Source: Glandiceps talaboti
Lineage: Eukaryota; Hemichordata; Enteropneusta; Spengelidae
Direction of reading: 5' to 3'
DNA length: 64,000 nt
Assembly: GCF_964340395.1 (NCBI RefSeq)
Contig: NC_135554.1
Span: forward strand, 27,093,592-27,157,591
A model generated the notes under the pieces. That model saw only the letters and a program-made list of their open reading frames with translations. It did not search any database and was not told the DNA's origin. Below are positions 37,608-63,099 of this stretch, piece after piece (positions within the stretch are counted from its first letter, which is position 1; every line of letters begins with the position of its first letter). The translations under genes were made by a program, and so were the position numbers.

Positions 37608-39353
37608 CATCGTGCATCGGTTTGTGTCAACAAAGGGAACTGATCGCCAATGGCAAAGGCTTGTTCTTGCTTCTATTGTATGATTACAATGCCCCGATAT
37701 TTGTTTGGAAATCCATCCCTTTTCTCAAGACTTTCCCACAAGCCAAAAGCAGAGCCCAGAGTTCTTTCTGAACTTATTACCCTAGTATTCTAAACTGTCC
37801 AATACTGTTTTGTGCATTTGTAAAGGAAACATCACTGAACCGAAAGAGGAATTTATCCTAACTTAGGGAGAAAAATATTTGACAAGCAAAATCAATATAC
37901 ATTTAATGCTTAAGATTATCGACAACACTTTTGATTGTCTTCAATCGTTATAAATGCAGAAATTAAGAGTGATGCCATTTGTTCATGCAGAGCACATTTT
38001 CTTGGGAATAATGCCATCACAATGAAAGTTATTTGTTCAGCTATCTAAAGGCATTTCAGGTGTAAGGCTTTCACATACTAGAAGCCCTGGGAGAAACCTG
38101 TTGCCTAGCTACAAGATGCAAACAGCACCATGATGAAGCAATTGCACTTGGCACAAGGCCCACTGCTCTTTATTTGTTATGCATACACTTTCACTCATAT
38201 TACTTCTTTTTTTCACCAACAGATTTACACCGCAAATAAGACCAGGCATACAATAAAAACACAAGTAAACAAGTCACCGCCATTCTTTTTCACACACACA
38301 CAATACATTACCATTGGTTGACATACCTTGGTACCGGCTGCCGAGATATCAACCGCACTTATTCTAAAACAAAGATAAAGATATACATATACATAATATT
38401 CATAGACATCAATAAAGCTGTTCAGATATAACAACATCAGGAGCAAGACAAAATATCATGCCGTTTTATCCAACGCGAGAAAACTATTTGTTCATGATGA
38501 GTCATTATTTATCGATCGCTATCATAAACGGCGCTGCACACAGTTAAAACAAAATCTTGGCTGTCTGGCAAGGAGCAACAGGTTTGAGAATAAGATTTTC
38601 AAGAAATTTGTCGATTAAACTTCATCTTATATGGAACCACTTAAATAAAAATGTCTTATCATGTTGTCTGATTTATACAAAGCACGATGTCTTATCGGTT
38701 TAATGAAAAAAATATCGAAATTTTGTGGTTTCGAAAACATTTCTTCTGATGTCAACAAACATCGCGGCCGTCATGCGTACGTACATGCGTTGTCTGATGA
38801 CAGCGGCGCTGACGGTTCGGCCAGATACGCCATACCATATTGCTCACAAAAGGGCGTCAAAAGCTCGCACATTCACATTAAAAGAGGCCATTCAAAAACA
38901 TAGCTACGGTAAATTGGCGGCATTTTGTTGGTGCTGTCAAATTTTCGTTATGTTTGCATTGTCTTCCCCAGTCAGGAAGTGATACACCCATGTATTACTC
39001 GCATGCACACAACATTGTGCAAAGTTGTGGAAATGGGCCCGCATAAACCAAAACAAAGGAAAAACGGTCGTCTTTTACATACAAAAACACAGTAAAATAT
39101 TCTCCTTCTTTAGTTACGACACATGAACAGCTTCGAGGGTGTTTCATCATTCGCTTAACTAATCTAATTTCAAGTTATAAAACGTGATATGCTAAGTAAG
39201 CGAACGCTAACTCGCAAGTCGTTGACAACTGTAAGACGCCCGCGATAAGCGTCCCAGAAACTCTACTCAAACTAGATAGGTGACCCTGAAAATGGTGCGA
39301 TATCGCTGATCGTTAAGAGACATAACATAAACGGACACTCACCCGTCCATCAT
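37608..39353 (-). CDS. 5' part of an unrecognised gene (exons 1-3 candidate)
   Basis: Exon 1 ends ATGATGGACGG|GTGAGT (CDS 39353-39343). A candidate second exon at 38363-38327 follows GTTTTAG and ends ACCAAG|GTATGT. A third at 37672-37608 follows CATACAATAG and ends CGATG|GTAAGC. Phases are compatible and the joined reading is MMDGISAVDISAAGTK, then KQEQAFAIGDQFPLLTQT, then DAR. Exon 1 sits at the edge of a CpG-enriched promoter-like island. I do not recognise the protein and find no convincing fourth exon. The acceptor of the third exon has a poor pyrimidine tract, and a 141-codon open frame lies on the opposite strand there. Exon 1 is fairly likely, exon 2 moderately, exon 3 tentative. Confidence 0.35.
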
Positions 39354-39500
39354 GGTGAAAGGAGCGACCTGGGCAGAGGAAAAACCAGACAGGAAAAGAC
39401 GTACGTAGAGCAGGTAGGAAAACTAAAAACAAGATGGCGGTAAATTGGACACGAGGTCAAGCACATAGCATTCTGGGAAAATTGCGGCAAGTATGAAAAG
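38500..39500 (-). promoter_or_regulatory. CpG-enriched island / promoter of the MMDG gene
   Basis: CpG dinucleotides, rare elsewhere in the window, are frequent here (for example around 38760-38830 and 39220-39310). AAGATGGCGG at 39431-39440 is a strong YY1-type element just upstream of the minus-strand ATG at 39353. CATTCTGGGAA at about 39470 resembles half of a ZNF143/Staf site. A second GGCGGCATTTTG lies near 38930. This is typical of a TATA-less housekeeping promoter, and it may also fire on the plus strand. Confidence 0.45.
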
Positions 39501-40239
39501 CGAAAGTTTACATATGTAGATTGATTACAGATATGTTCAAACTAGTCTTGAATATTTAAGATTGAAAACTTATTCAATAAAAAGCAAATGGGAAAAGAGA
39601 TCTCAAAAAAGGAACGATTAGATCTGGTAAAACAAAACTTCAGCAGTTTTATAATAGGACACTTTCTAACCATAAAACTTTCAAGGTTGTTCACATATAC
39701 ATGGTGAAGGTAAGGTATCTTATGAACAAAATAAAAATCCATGCTGACAAAGTCTTGTTAGTCTAAATCTAGACCAATAAAAAAATATCACAGCCCCATG
39801 TGTAAAATAAACACAGAAAGTACTAGTCTATAGGTTTACACACAATATATAATGTTAAACACGTAAATTTTTTCATGATCAGCCAATTCATGTATATGCA
39901 TGTATGAATGGTCCATGTTTTGTTTCCTTCTGAGTGGGTCATTGAATTCCTTTAAGCTTTGTATAAAACCTACCCATTGTTTGGCATGCAAGAGCACTTT
40001 TCTTCTATATCTGTCTTATGGGGTGGGGAGTGCATGTCCATAAATGCAATAGTGGGACGAAATACAATTTACAAATACAATACCTTGACACTTGTTGAAT
40101 TGTCCAAAGGGTGTAGGCTGTTTACATTGTGTACATGGAATTTGAAAGCTACAAGGACAAAACTCAGAGGTGTTGATGTCCCCTTATACCTCCATGATGT
40201 TGTAAAGGAGAAAATCATGTCTGACTGGAGGAGTGAGCA

Positions 40240-40367
40240 TAGTCTAATTCCTGACAACTGTATTCCGATTTTTACACAATGTTATCTTCACACAGTACTG
40301 TAATGTACTGTAATATGTGAAGATAACATAGTCTAAAATCGGAATGAAGTTGTCAGGAACTAGACTA
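40240..40367. mobile_element. 128-bp MITE with 9-bp target-site duplication
   Basis: The ends are TAGTCTAATTCCTGACAACT and, inverted, TAGTCTAGTTCCTGACAACT. It is flanked by perfect duplications GAGTGAGCA at 40231-40239 and 40368-40376. The centre carries a second inverted pair, TGTTATCTTCACA against TGTGAAGATAACA, so the whole forms a long hairpin. Confidence 0.85.
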
Positions 40368-40379
40368 GAGTGAGCATGG

Positions 40380-40940
40380 TGTCATCTGGGAATCTGCTCA
40401 TTCAACATATAAGTTTATGTCTGAAGGAACAATCTATTTATTTATGGTCAGTAAAGACTTTTACAAAATTGCACCAAAACATAACAATTTATTTGTTTTC
40501 GATTTGACAATTTTATAGAACGAATAAAAACTATCATGTACATTATATAGTTTGTTAGGATATACTTGTCAGTCACAACAATAGGGAACAGCAAATTCTA
40601 CCACCAGTTCAAGTATTTTAAATTCCATATTTTGTTATTCCATAAAACAGTAGTATTGCAAATGATCAATGGAAAACAAAAGTGATGCTGATTTTATCTA
40701 AGCTGCATTATCTACACTCAGAATGTCATGAAAACCCATTGAGTTTCAACCAACCCTGCTGACATGCAACCAACCCTGCTACATGCAACCTCTGTGAACT
40801 AGAGCTACAAAAACAATTAAATCTTGCTCTGCAGAAGAATTGTTTTCCACTGTAGTGAGGCATTATGGGTAAATAAAGTTAGGAGCTTCATACCTCTTGA
40901 AACCTTGGTTAAACAATGTTGAAGGCAAATGTTTGAGCTT
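40380..40940. other. Non-coding spacer before the satellite
   Basis: Nothing is recognised except a short duplicated CAACCAACCCTGCT near 40748-40785. Confidence 0.4.
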
Positions 40941-40949
40941 CTATGATTA

Positions 40950-42330
40950 TTTTATTTTATACCCATATTTCACCCAAGTCTACAGCAGGTCATTATTTAT
41001 ATAATACCCATGTTATTTCACCCAAGTCTAGAGCAGGTCATTATTTATTTCATACCGTGATATTTCACCCGTCTGTAGCAGGTCATTATTTATTTTATAC
41101 CCATGATATTTCACCCAAGTCTATAGCAGGTCATTATTTATTTTATACTGTGATATTTCACCCGTCTGTAGCAGGTCATTATTTATTTTATACCCATGAT
41201 ATTTCACCCAAGTCTACACCAGGTCATTATTTATTTCATACCATGATATTTCACCCAAGTCTATAGCAGGTCATTATTTATTTTATACCATGATAGTTCA
41301 CCCAAGTCTATAGCAGGTCATTATATACTTTATACCCATGATATTTCACCTAAGTCTACACCAGGTCATTATATACTTTATACCCATGATATTTCACCCA
41401 AGTCTACAGCAGGTCATTATTTATTTTATACCCATGTTATTTCACCTAAGTCTACACCAGGTCATTATATATTTTATACCCATGTTATTTCACCTAAGTC
41501 TACACCAGGTCATTACTTATTTTATACCCATGTTATTTCACCTAAGTCTATAGCAGGTCATTATATATTTTATACCCATGTTATTTCACCTAAGTCTATA
41601 GCAGGTCATTATTTATTTTATACCCGTGTTAATTCACCTAAGTCTACAGCAGGTCATTATATATTTTACACCCATGTTATTTCACCTAAGTCTACAGCAG
41701 GTCATTATTTATTTTATACCCATGATATTTCACCCAAGTCTATAGCAGGTCATTATTTATTTTATACTCATGTTATTTCACCTAAGTCTATAGCAGGTCA
41801 TTATATATTTTATACCCATGTTATTTCACCTAAGTCTATAGCAGGTCATTATATATTTTATACCCATGTTATTTCACCTAAGTCTACACCAGGTCATTAT
41901 ATATTTTATACCCATGTTATTTCACCTAAGTCTACACCAGGTAATTACTTATTTTATACCCATGTTATTTCACCTAAGTCTATAGCAGGTCATTATTTAT
42001 TTTATACCCATGATATTTCACCTAAGTCTATAGCAGGTCATTATTTTATTTTATACCATGTTATTTCACCTAAGTCTATAGCAGGTCATTATTTATTTTA
42101 TACCCATGATATTTCACCTAAGTCTATAGCAGGTCATTATTTATTTTATACCCATGTTATTTCACCCAAGTCTATAGCAGGTCATTATTTATTTTATACC
42201 TATGTTATTTCACCTAAGTCTATAGCAGGTCATTATTTATTTTATACCCATGATATTTCACCTAAGTCTATAGCAGATCATTATTTATTTTATACCATGT
42301 TATTTCACCTAAGTCTACAGCAGATCTCGA
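40950..42330. repeat. 46-48-bp satellite array, about 29 copies
   Basis: The unit is TATTTCACCTAAGTCTATAG then CAGGTCATTATTTATTTTAT and ACCCATGT. Variants (CCCAAG/CCTAAG, TATAGC/TACAGC/TACACC, TTATTTA/TTATATA, CATGT/CATGA) are intermixed and some copies lack a few bases. Its translation gives long artefactual frames (HYLFYTH, ISPKS). It ends cleanly at 42325 in CAGATCTCG. Confidence 0.95.
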
Positions 42331-44100
42331 TTCTATGCCAGGTTTATTTTAGAGAAGCTGTATACTGCACGGTAATATAATTACTTTTCTTTGCTTCGAT
42401 CTGTCTCACTATTGTTTCCCTTCAGTTTGTGATCAATGAAAACAACATGTTGTTGTTTGTTTTTGTTTCAATTCCTCAAAACCAAACTATGTCTGATATC
42501 TTGCTACTACATTAAAAAAGATTTTTTTTTTTAAAGAATAAATATTTGGCTAAAAAAGTGTGCTCTGTGGTAATTTTACTACAAGATTGTGGTGACAAGA
42601 GTCCCCTTTTCCCAATTCATTTTAATCATAGGCCTTTCATGAACACATGTAGGGTCTATGTTTAACAAAACACAAAACATTTTTAACCAGAACTGTGCAA
42701 AAAAACAAAATCTAGACATGAGCAAAGATGAATCACTCTTTTCAAGTTCTAGAAGCATTTCCTTGCATGAGCAGTTCATAAAACTTCTAAAAATATACAA
42801 AATTGTTCTCATTCTGTTTATGTGTATACTGGCAAAAAGTAATACCTAGAGCAGGTGTATTTTGTAGGACTGTGACCTCAATGACCTCCAGGTAATTCAT
42901 CAAAATCTCTTTTACAGAGCCAGACACTTATTACCAGTGTGATAAATATGTTATAACCATAATTACTCAAGTATGACCAGGGAAACAGTTGTTGCTTTCT
43001 CATTTATTTCTGGAGACAGAATTAGCCAAGAATGACTGCCCTGTCACGTACACACACACATATGCATGTATGCATGTATACTCTTGCACTCTTTCTAGCT
43101 AATTTTTCACTGTTTCATGCTACTCCATGCATGGAATACCTGAATTGTTTTGACAAGGATACTACAACATTGTGAGATTGTAATTCAAGTGTATTAATTA
43201 ATTACATTTGTAATTAATTAATTATTTAATTACAAATTAATAAAATCACTTTACGACTTCAAACTTCAGTGTCAATCCATTTTGTTCCTACAGGTGCTAA
43301 GTAACAATCTTTCAACACAACACACTATTTTTATATCATAACCCAACAAATTCATCACATTCTACACCCAGTCTCACATCATTTCATCACAATCTAAAGG
43401 ATTTCAACATACCTTGCATTATAATATACAAACTTTATTTAAAATTCAACATGGAAACAACAAACAGAGCATGTAAACAAGTGATGTTTATCACAGGCTA
43501 TATCTTAGGATTAAATGCATCTCATAAAGTTTATTCACAACACACATAACAGGTTTAACATTACCCCATCCAAAAATACATTTTTACGTACTACATTTTC
43601 AGAAAGATGAATTTCACAAAACTACATAAATATGTAGCTACAGTAAGTGCTCTTTGCTGAAGCATTCATAATTCATAGAAGGTTTATATATAATGGTTGC
43701 AAAACCTCATAAAAAAGAAACTCATAAAATGTACATCATCACGTTCATAACTTATATTGCATCATTGTCAGAGAGTGCATAAGAATCATAGTAAATGATG
43801 AATTCAATATCATGAGAAAAACCATGCACTTCACAGAACACAGAAAAACATTCTTAATTTACTTCAGGGTTAATTCATGCACTTGAATTTCAAGACTTTC
43901 TAAGAGTTTTCATCAGTTTACCAGGATTTTTCAGTGTTCATACTAAACTTTGGTTACTTTCCAGGAGTGCTGACTAGCGAAATACATTTCATGCATTCAC
44001 ACACTTGCCTTTTAATACATAACTGACACTTTATAACACTCAGTTGATCGATTTTCCATGAGTTTCTAGGAGTCGATTGCATTTTTCCTGGAGTTCTTTG
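42330..44100. other. Non-coding, nothing recognised
   Basis: AT-rich sequence. A TAATTAATTACA...TAATTAATTAATTA palindromic patch lies at 43190-43235. No genes are seen. Confidence 0.4.
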
Positions 44101-44356
44101 CAATAGGGAACTTGCGATCCAGACTGAGCATGCTCAGATGCAAAGGACTATGGGATTATCTGTGGTTATCGTAATACCTAATCTGGAGCTACGATGAACA
44201 AACCTCCCACAATGGTCAGGGTAACTATGAATTGATCATTCGTGGTTGCAAACGATGTAACATATTGTTTATAATACCAATTTATTAGTACATGTATCTA
44301 TTATCACATTTCCCATGATGCAACATTCAACATGGTGGGTTTGCAAGTTCCCTATT
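44101..44356. mobile_element. Possible TIR element (AATAGGGAACTTGC)
   Basis: A perfect 14-bp inverted pair AATAGGGAACTTGC ... GCAAGTTCCCTATT bounds about 255 bp. No matching target-site duplication is visible, so this is a candidate only. Confidence 0.45.
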
Positions 44357-44682
44357 CCAGGAGTTTCTGAACATATGAATAAATGAACATATGAACCCTG
44401 TTCTATATGAACTATATTGCTATAATACTACAATTTCATATACATCTCTTTTCTTTGTTATAGCATTGAAAATAATATCTGAAAACATGCATGCCGACAG
44501 TTTAGACCAACACAAAAATGTAGTCCTTGCACATTTCCTCTGGAAGACCGCAATACAGTACAACGATCATCTTGTGTATAAATAGTGTGAAAATGGCTAT
44601 TATTTGTCACTGGGGAATTGAAACTATTGTATAAAGTAGAAAACCATTCCTGAGCTAGACTTATGGAGAGCAAGAATTAAGG

Positions 44683-45058
44683 TAGTCTAGTTCCAAACTG
44701 GTACAGTATTACGTTTTAAAAACTTCATTACTTTTACCAGTCTAGTCAAGGCAGTTACAAAAGGTGTTAAATTGTGGTGCTCCCCTGTAGTGAGTGAATA
44801 GCGAAGAACACATGTCAGTAGTAATCCATCACAAACTGACAGGCTGTCGTCATCGGACTGCACTGATATGCAAATGTCCAACCAGGACTCCACCTCCAGT
44901 CTGTTTAAACTAAAATCACGTGGGGATGTCATCATATTTATATGAACACGGTTAAGTTGGGGAGCACAGAAATGTGCGCTCGAACAACTGTCTTGACAAG
45001 ACTGATAAAGTAATGAAGTTTTTAATACGTAATACTGTACCAGTTTGGAACTAGACTA
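44683..45058. mobile_element. 376-bp MITE with 9-bp target-site duplication
   Basis: The terminal inverted repeats are about 75 bp, starting TAGTCTAGTTCCAAACTGGT and continuing ACAGTATTACG...AAAAACTTCATTACTTT. They are flanked by perfect duplications GAATTAAGG at 44674-44682 and 45059-45067. The interior has no open frame longer than the 82-codon minus frame through the left arm. The first 12 bp of the terminus equal those of the smaller TAGTC family. Confidence 0.88.
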
Positions 45059-46505
45059 GAATTAAGGAAAAGGAATGTTTTTTCTCCTGAATCTGGGAAT
45101 ACACGGCTCAAATTTATGTCTCCTTAGTTTTGACTAAACTTGCTGATATTCTATTTTATTTCTTTTATTGTTTCATAAAATTTTATTTTTTTTCATTGCC
45201 TATTGTGAGATGGCAGTATTAAAATTTTATGATTGGAAATCTATATAAGCTGGTTGCCCAACAGAAAAAGAAAGGTACAATTATTCTAAGAAGAATAAGA
45301 CTTTAAGTTAACATTTTGTATCCTGTGGTGTATACATATGTAGTAGAGTACAGTAGTAGTCTTGTTTCAAAGCTGTCAGTTACTCTAAAGACAAAATAGT
45401 CACAACAGACTTTTAACCCTCCTCTGGATTCTTTCAGCATTTAACAGCTAAATCATGTATTAACAGCTTAAGCTCTTTGGATTAAGGGCCACTACTGGCT
45501 CTTTCAACACTCACATACCTCTATTGGGTTAGTACTTATAGGGGAAAGTTAGTACACTTGTATACAAATTACTGCTATTAACTTATTTGTGATGGGTGTG
45601 TGACACAAAAACACCTTTGTATTATATTACTAAATTTTGGAATTTTGTGAAGAAACCCTACAGCACTAACATGTGTTTGGCCATTTGATGATTTCCTGCA
45701 AGGGTTTATGGAAAACATTACATTTACTACCATCTCTTTGTCTTGATAACTACAACAGGTATCAAGACAACAAGATGTGTATAAAGTGATGTCAATCATC
45801 ACCACAGATTTCACCATTTTAGCAGGAAATGTAAGCAGTCATGTGAAGTCCAGGTTCTTTATGAGATTTTCAAGACGGGTTGAGTAAGTTACCAGGATGC
45901 TATTTTCCTGTCCAAAATCATACGTAAGTTGATAGCAATAATCAATACAAATGTACTTAAAAATAAAATAACTCTGACTGGACGTTTTTCTTTAAAACAC
46001 ACACTATTTCACATTACTATTGATACTGCTTTCTCTGTAAGAGAATTTCTGGCAGCAAGAGAAAACTGTCACCAAATACATCACTTTAACTCATTAGAGT
46101 TAAAACATTTTAATAAAACAGCTATAATTTATAATAAATAACTAATACCTCTATAGCACCGTTTTCCCCATTTTCACAATCAAGTAGGCCACACACATAT
46201 TGATGAAACATTAGGGTTATACCATATCATCTGATAAACAGGGGTGTACAGAAAAGAATGAATATCATTTCAAAAACATCCTGGGGTGTTTTTCCAGATA
46301 AAAGCTTTCTATATCTCTAGAGGGTTCCTTTAAAGTGTTTGATGTTGATGTTGAAATTTAGCATGTCGACAGTGATACCCATTGAAATGGCTAATGATTC
46401 CAATTTCATGAATCAACTGTTTGAAAACCATAAAGTCTACTTTGAAGGATTCAAAATTATCAGTTCATTAGGAACTCCATTGCTCCTGGTACTGTTGCCA
46501 TGGTT

Positions 46506-60433
<13,928 letters not shown>

Positions 60434-60559
60434 CTCTAAAATCTGATAATTCAACAAGAAATTATAGAGAATATGACTTTAGCAGGCAAGGTCAGATTAG
60501 CAGTCATACATGTATATTATCAAACAGACAGTGACAAAATGTAACCCAAGTTCATTCTG

Positions 60560-60612
60560 TCTGCTTGTTGGGATTCATAATCAAACTTTGATGATCAAAC
60601 CCAACAAGCAGA
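60560..60612. repeat. Perfect 13-bp stem-loop
   Basis: TCTGCTTGTTGGG at 60560-60572 pairs with CCCAACAAGCAGA at 60600-60612 over a 27-nt loop. It is intronic to HCCS. CTGTCTGCTTG-like pieces recur to about 60740. Confidence 0.7.
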
Positions 60613-61331
60613 TAGATCAAATTTGTACCTGATTTGCATTGTCTACTGGAGAATGAACCTGAACATACAAAAGCAGACAGAATGAGTGTCAGCCCATTTT
60701 CTTTCTGTCTGATTGTGAAGGTCAAACCAAACAAGCAAGGACAAGATTGTGACTGTGCTTTTGTCCCTTTTAATGGCAAAAATTGATGTCTCTGGAATGT
60801 GATAAATGTGTAAGTTACGTTTTGAAAAAAGTTCTTAATCATATCTTTCACTTCTACACTAGAGTGCTCAGAAATCATACATGGTATTGGTGTCCGTGCT
60901 ACCAATTTCAAGGGGAGCGCTGGTAATATTTTGATTCGTTTTTTTTTATTGTTTACAGATTATTTATCGAGATTATATATTGCAAAATCAATCAGCGTAA
61001 CCTGAGGCTGAAGTTATCTGCTGCTGTTCAAAACTTCATTTATTTCTTGACAAATTAGGACTACTAACTTGAAAAGACCAATGGAGTAGACAAGAATTAT
61101 TATAGAACTTCAGATCTGGTCACATCAAAGTCGTGGACTCATGTCAAATAACGCTATCACTGAAATTCAAGGTGTTACTGTTAGTTGCATCACCTACAAC
61201 TATAACAACTTTTCGACAGTGTATTATTATGGATGTATTTGGGGAGATCTTTAAAGATCTAAAAATAAAATTATTCATTGAAAAACATGTTCCAACATTA
61301 TATTAAGTGAGATGAAACCATCATTACTTAC

Positions 61332-61440
61332 CGAATTTTGTAACAAGTTGATATTTATCACTTCACATGTATGCACACCACTACATAGAGTGGACGAAAT
61401 AGTGACCTTACATGTGCTGATTTACACGCATGCGCAATGG
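61332..61440 (-). other. HCCS: HCCS non-coding first exon (5' UTR)
   Basis: On the minus strand a strong donor, ATTCG|GTAAGTAATG, occurs at 61331, and the first coding exon has an acceptor just 9 nt before its ATG. This implies an upstream non-coding exon. Its 5' limit is not visible and is set at the NRF-1-like palindrome at 61426-61436. The intron to 60442 is about 0.9 kb. Confidence 0.5.
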
Positions 61441-61720
61441 CGTTATGTAAGGTCGTAACGATTCGAAATAGGGAGGGTAATTAATACGGTACAATTTCTG
61501 TGTATGATTTCATAGGAATATTACTATTTTGTATCACATTTTGTCTAATATAAACGTTTTTCACATTTTAAATTTAGGTATAAGTATATATCAGTAAATT
61601 CTTCTTTAAAATAGGTTATACAAGACGGTCTTTTTTTGCAACCCGCCTTTCATGTAATTGGTTTCTTCTGCTATCCCATGAGGCCATATTCAAAATGGCA
61701 GCGTACATGAAAAGTTAGCA
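61400..61720. promoter_or_regulatory. Shared HCCS/SMIM15 bidirectional promoter
   Basis: The two genes are divergent, with first-exon donors only about 510 bp apart (61331 and 61841). Between them are ACGCATGCGCA at 61426-61436, a near-perfect palindromic NRF-1-type site expected for a nuclear gene of mitochondrial cytochrome biogenesis, and CAAAATGGCAGCG at about 61691-61703, a YY1-type ATGGC element often found at the start of TATA-less housekeeping genes. No TATA box is evident. The transcription starts are inferred. Confidence 0.6.
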
Positions 61721-61840
61721 GTCGACCTAAATTTACTGTTGTTTTCTGTCATTCCAACTAATTGTGGATTCGGACATCGAACATTTACACACCAGACGTG
61801 CATTACGCTACTAGGATCTAATCAGTCATAGTTAAAGTAG
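61690..61840 (+). other. SMIM15: SMIM15 non-coding first exon (5' UTR)
   Basis: A plausible donor, AAAGTAG|GTAATATG, ends this exon at 61840. The CDS exon begins after a pyrimidine-containing acceptor TTTCTGCCAACAG at 62334, one base before the ATG. The start near 61690 is inferred from the ATGGC element and from the divergent HCCS promoter. Confidence 0.45.
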
Positions 61841-62335
61841 GTAATATGAAGTTTTAATCGTCTTGTGGCAGTGGTGTCTTACGGTTTACCTGAGTGCTTA
61901 TTGTCATCAGTAAGAATGGAGTCGCGGACCCACCATGCCATGCTAGCAGGGCTAGTATCAAGCGTAGTCAATTTTTAAACTATTGTTACCTGCATCCATG
62001 GATGCATTAGTGTCAGAACTATATCTATGTCAGTCTCGCTACAGTGGTAGATCCACGAGCGAACTAGTGGTACAAGTATTACATTCAGTATACAGGATTT
62101 ACAAATGAGATAGCTCAATGACAAATTTTGAAATCATTGGGCCGAAATCATTTCAAATTTTCATGAAGATCACACCAACCTATTGGAAGCTACACGCAAG
62201 TTTGAAATTTAGACACCAACTTATTCCTAAGTCTCAACTTCAATAATTCCATCGTCAATTTTAAAGACCAAACATGTTATGCACAGTACAGTAATATTTT
62301 AGACATAAATAATTCTGATCATTTCTGCCAACAGG

Positions 62336-62611
62336 ATGAGTGGTTGGGAACCAGCAGACACATGGAGAGAGTGGATAGAGAAAAATATAATTATTTGGGC
62401 AGCAAAAGATCCCAGTGGATTCATCTATTCTGTTCTTATATGTTTGTCTCCACTCTTTGTGATCAGTGGTATTCTAGCATACTTCCTAGCTAAAGATATT
62501 GAGAAGAAAGAAAAGGACAAGAAAAGAAAGGCAAAACGAGAAGCAAATATCAAACGAGCAAGAGGAAAAATTGACAAGCCACCAAGAGAGAAGAATATTA
62601 AAGAAGACTAG
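62336..62611 (+). CDS. SMIM15: Small integral membrane protein 15
   Basis: This is a 91-residue single-exon CDS preceded directly by a splice acceptor (CAACAG|G at 62334). The protein has a short N-terminal amphipathic segment with W4, W10 and W13, the family signature IIWAAKDPSGF at about 19-29, one transmembrane helix at about 29-52 (rich in L, I, F with SPLF and AYFLAK), and a strongly basic, charged C-terminal half of KEKDKKRK and RANIKRARGK type that probably forms a helix on one membrane face. The order WAAKDP, membrane helix, EK/K-rich tail with NI(A)KA/RA matches vertebrate SMIM15 (about 74 residues), with an additional roughly 15-residue charged C-terminus. The molecular role of the family is not established. 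It shares a promoter region with HCCS. Confidence 0.9.
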   Translation: MSGWEPADTWREWIEKNIIIWAAKDPSGFIYSVLICLSPLFVISGILAYFLAKDIEKKEKDKKRKAKREANIKRARGKIDKPPREKNIKED

Positions 62612-63090
62612 CAATGAATTCAACAATGTTTTGTACATCATGTATGTAATATTGTAAGCTAGACTGAGGATTAGTTGACACTGGCTACCTATGACAATAA
62701 CACTTGATATGAAGAGAGTATTAAATCAAGTTTTGAAAATCGAATACAAAAGGATAGAGACTATGATAATAAGTGTTAGGGCCTAGTGTTAGTTATGTGT
62801 CTTCTAATCTTCAGTCTAATTGTGAACATGTAAACATTTTAGTATCATCTGGAATGCTAGTAACCATCAAATTGTTTTCAAAATCCAAATAATAGTATAA
62901 TCTGTGCTTTTCCTTGTATGCAATAGTTAGAAATGCTTTGTTAATGTCTTTAGGTGATTTTTATATAAAAACCCAGTATCACACCTAGTGTAGAGGAGTT
63001 TTACTCCCCATTACTTTGAAGACATCTGCTGGGGTTATAGAACTTGTTTTATGTTCTATTTGTAAATAAAAGTCTTTCTTTTTGTGATTA
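62612..63090 (+). other. SMIM15: SMIM15 3' UTR with poly(A) signal
   Basis: AT-rich non-coding sequence follows the TAG stop. AATAAA at 63065-63070 is followed by a T/G-rich stretch (CTTTCTTTTTGTG), the usual layout of a polyadenylation site, so cleavage is expected near 63085-63095. Confidence 0.65.
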
Positions 63091-63099
63091 TTGTATTTG

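Noticed and set aside
37346-37771. 141-codon plus-strand frame (KAYSWLMQPF near its start)
   Set aside because: Overlaps two other long frames in a locally GC-richer patch, with no recognised domain. The minus strand offers a better exon candidate there. Left unassigned rather than called.
40943-41553. Plus-strand frames of 107 and 71 codons with periodic HYLFYTH/ISPKS
   Set aside because: Translation of a 46-48-bp satellite. The periodicity is the DNA unit, and frames break wherever a unit changes length.
60552-60911. 119-codon minus-strand frame upstream of HCCS exon 1
   Set aside because: It lies within the intron between the non-coding first exon and coding exon 1, shows no homology to HCCS, and spans a stem-loop repeat.
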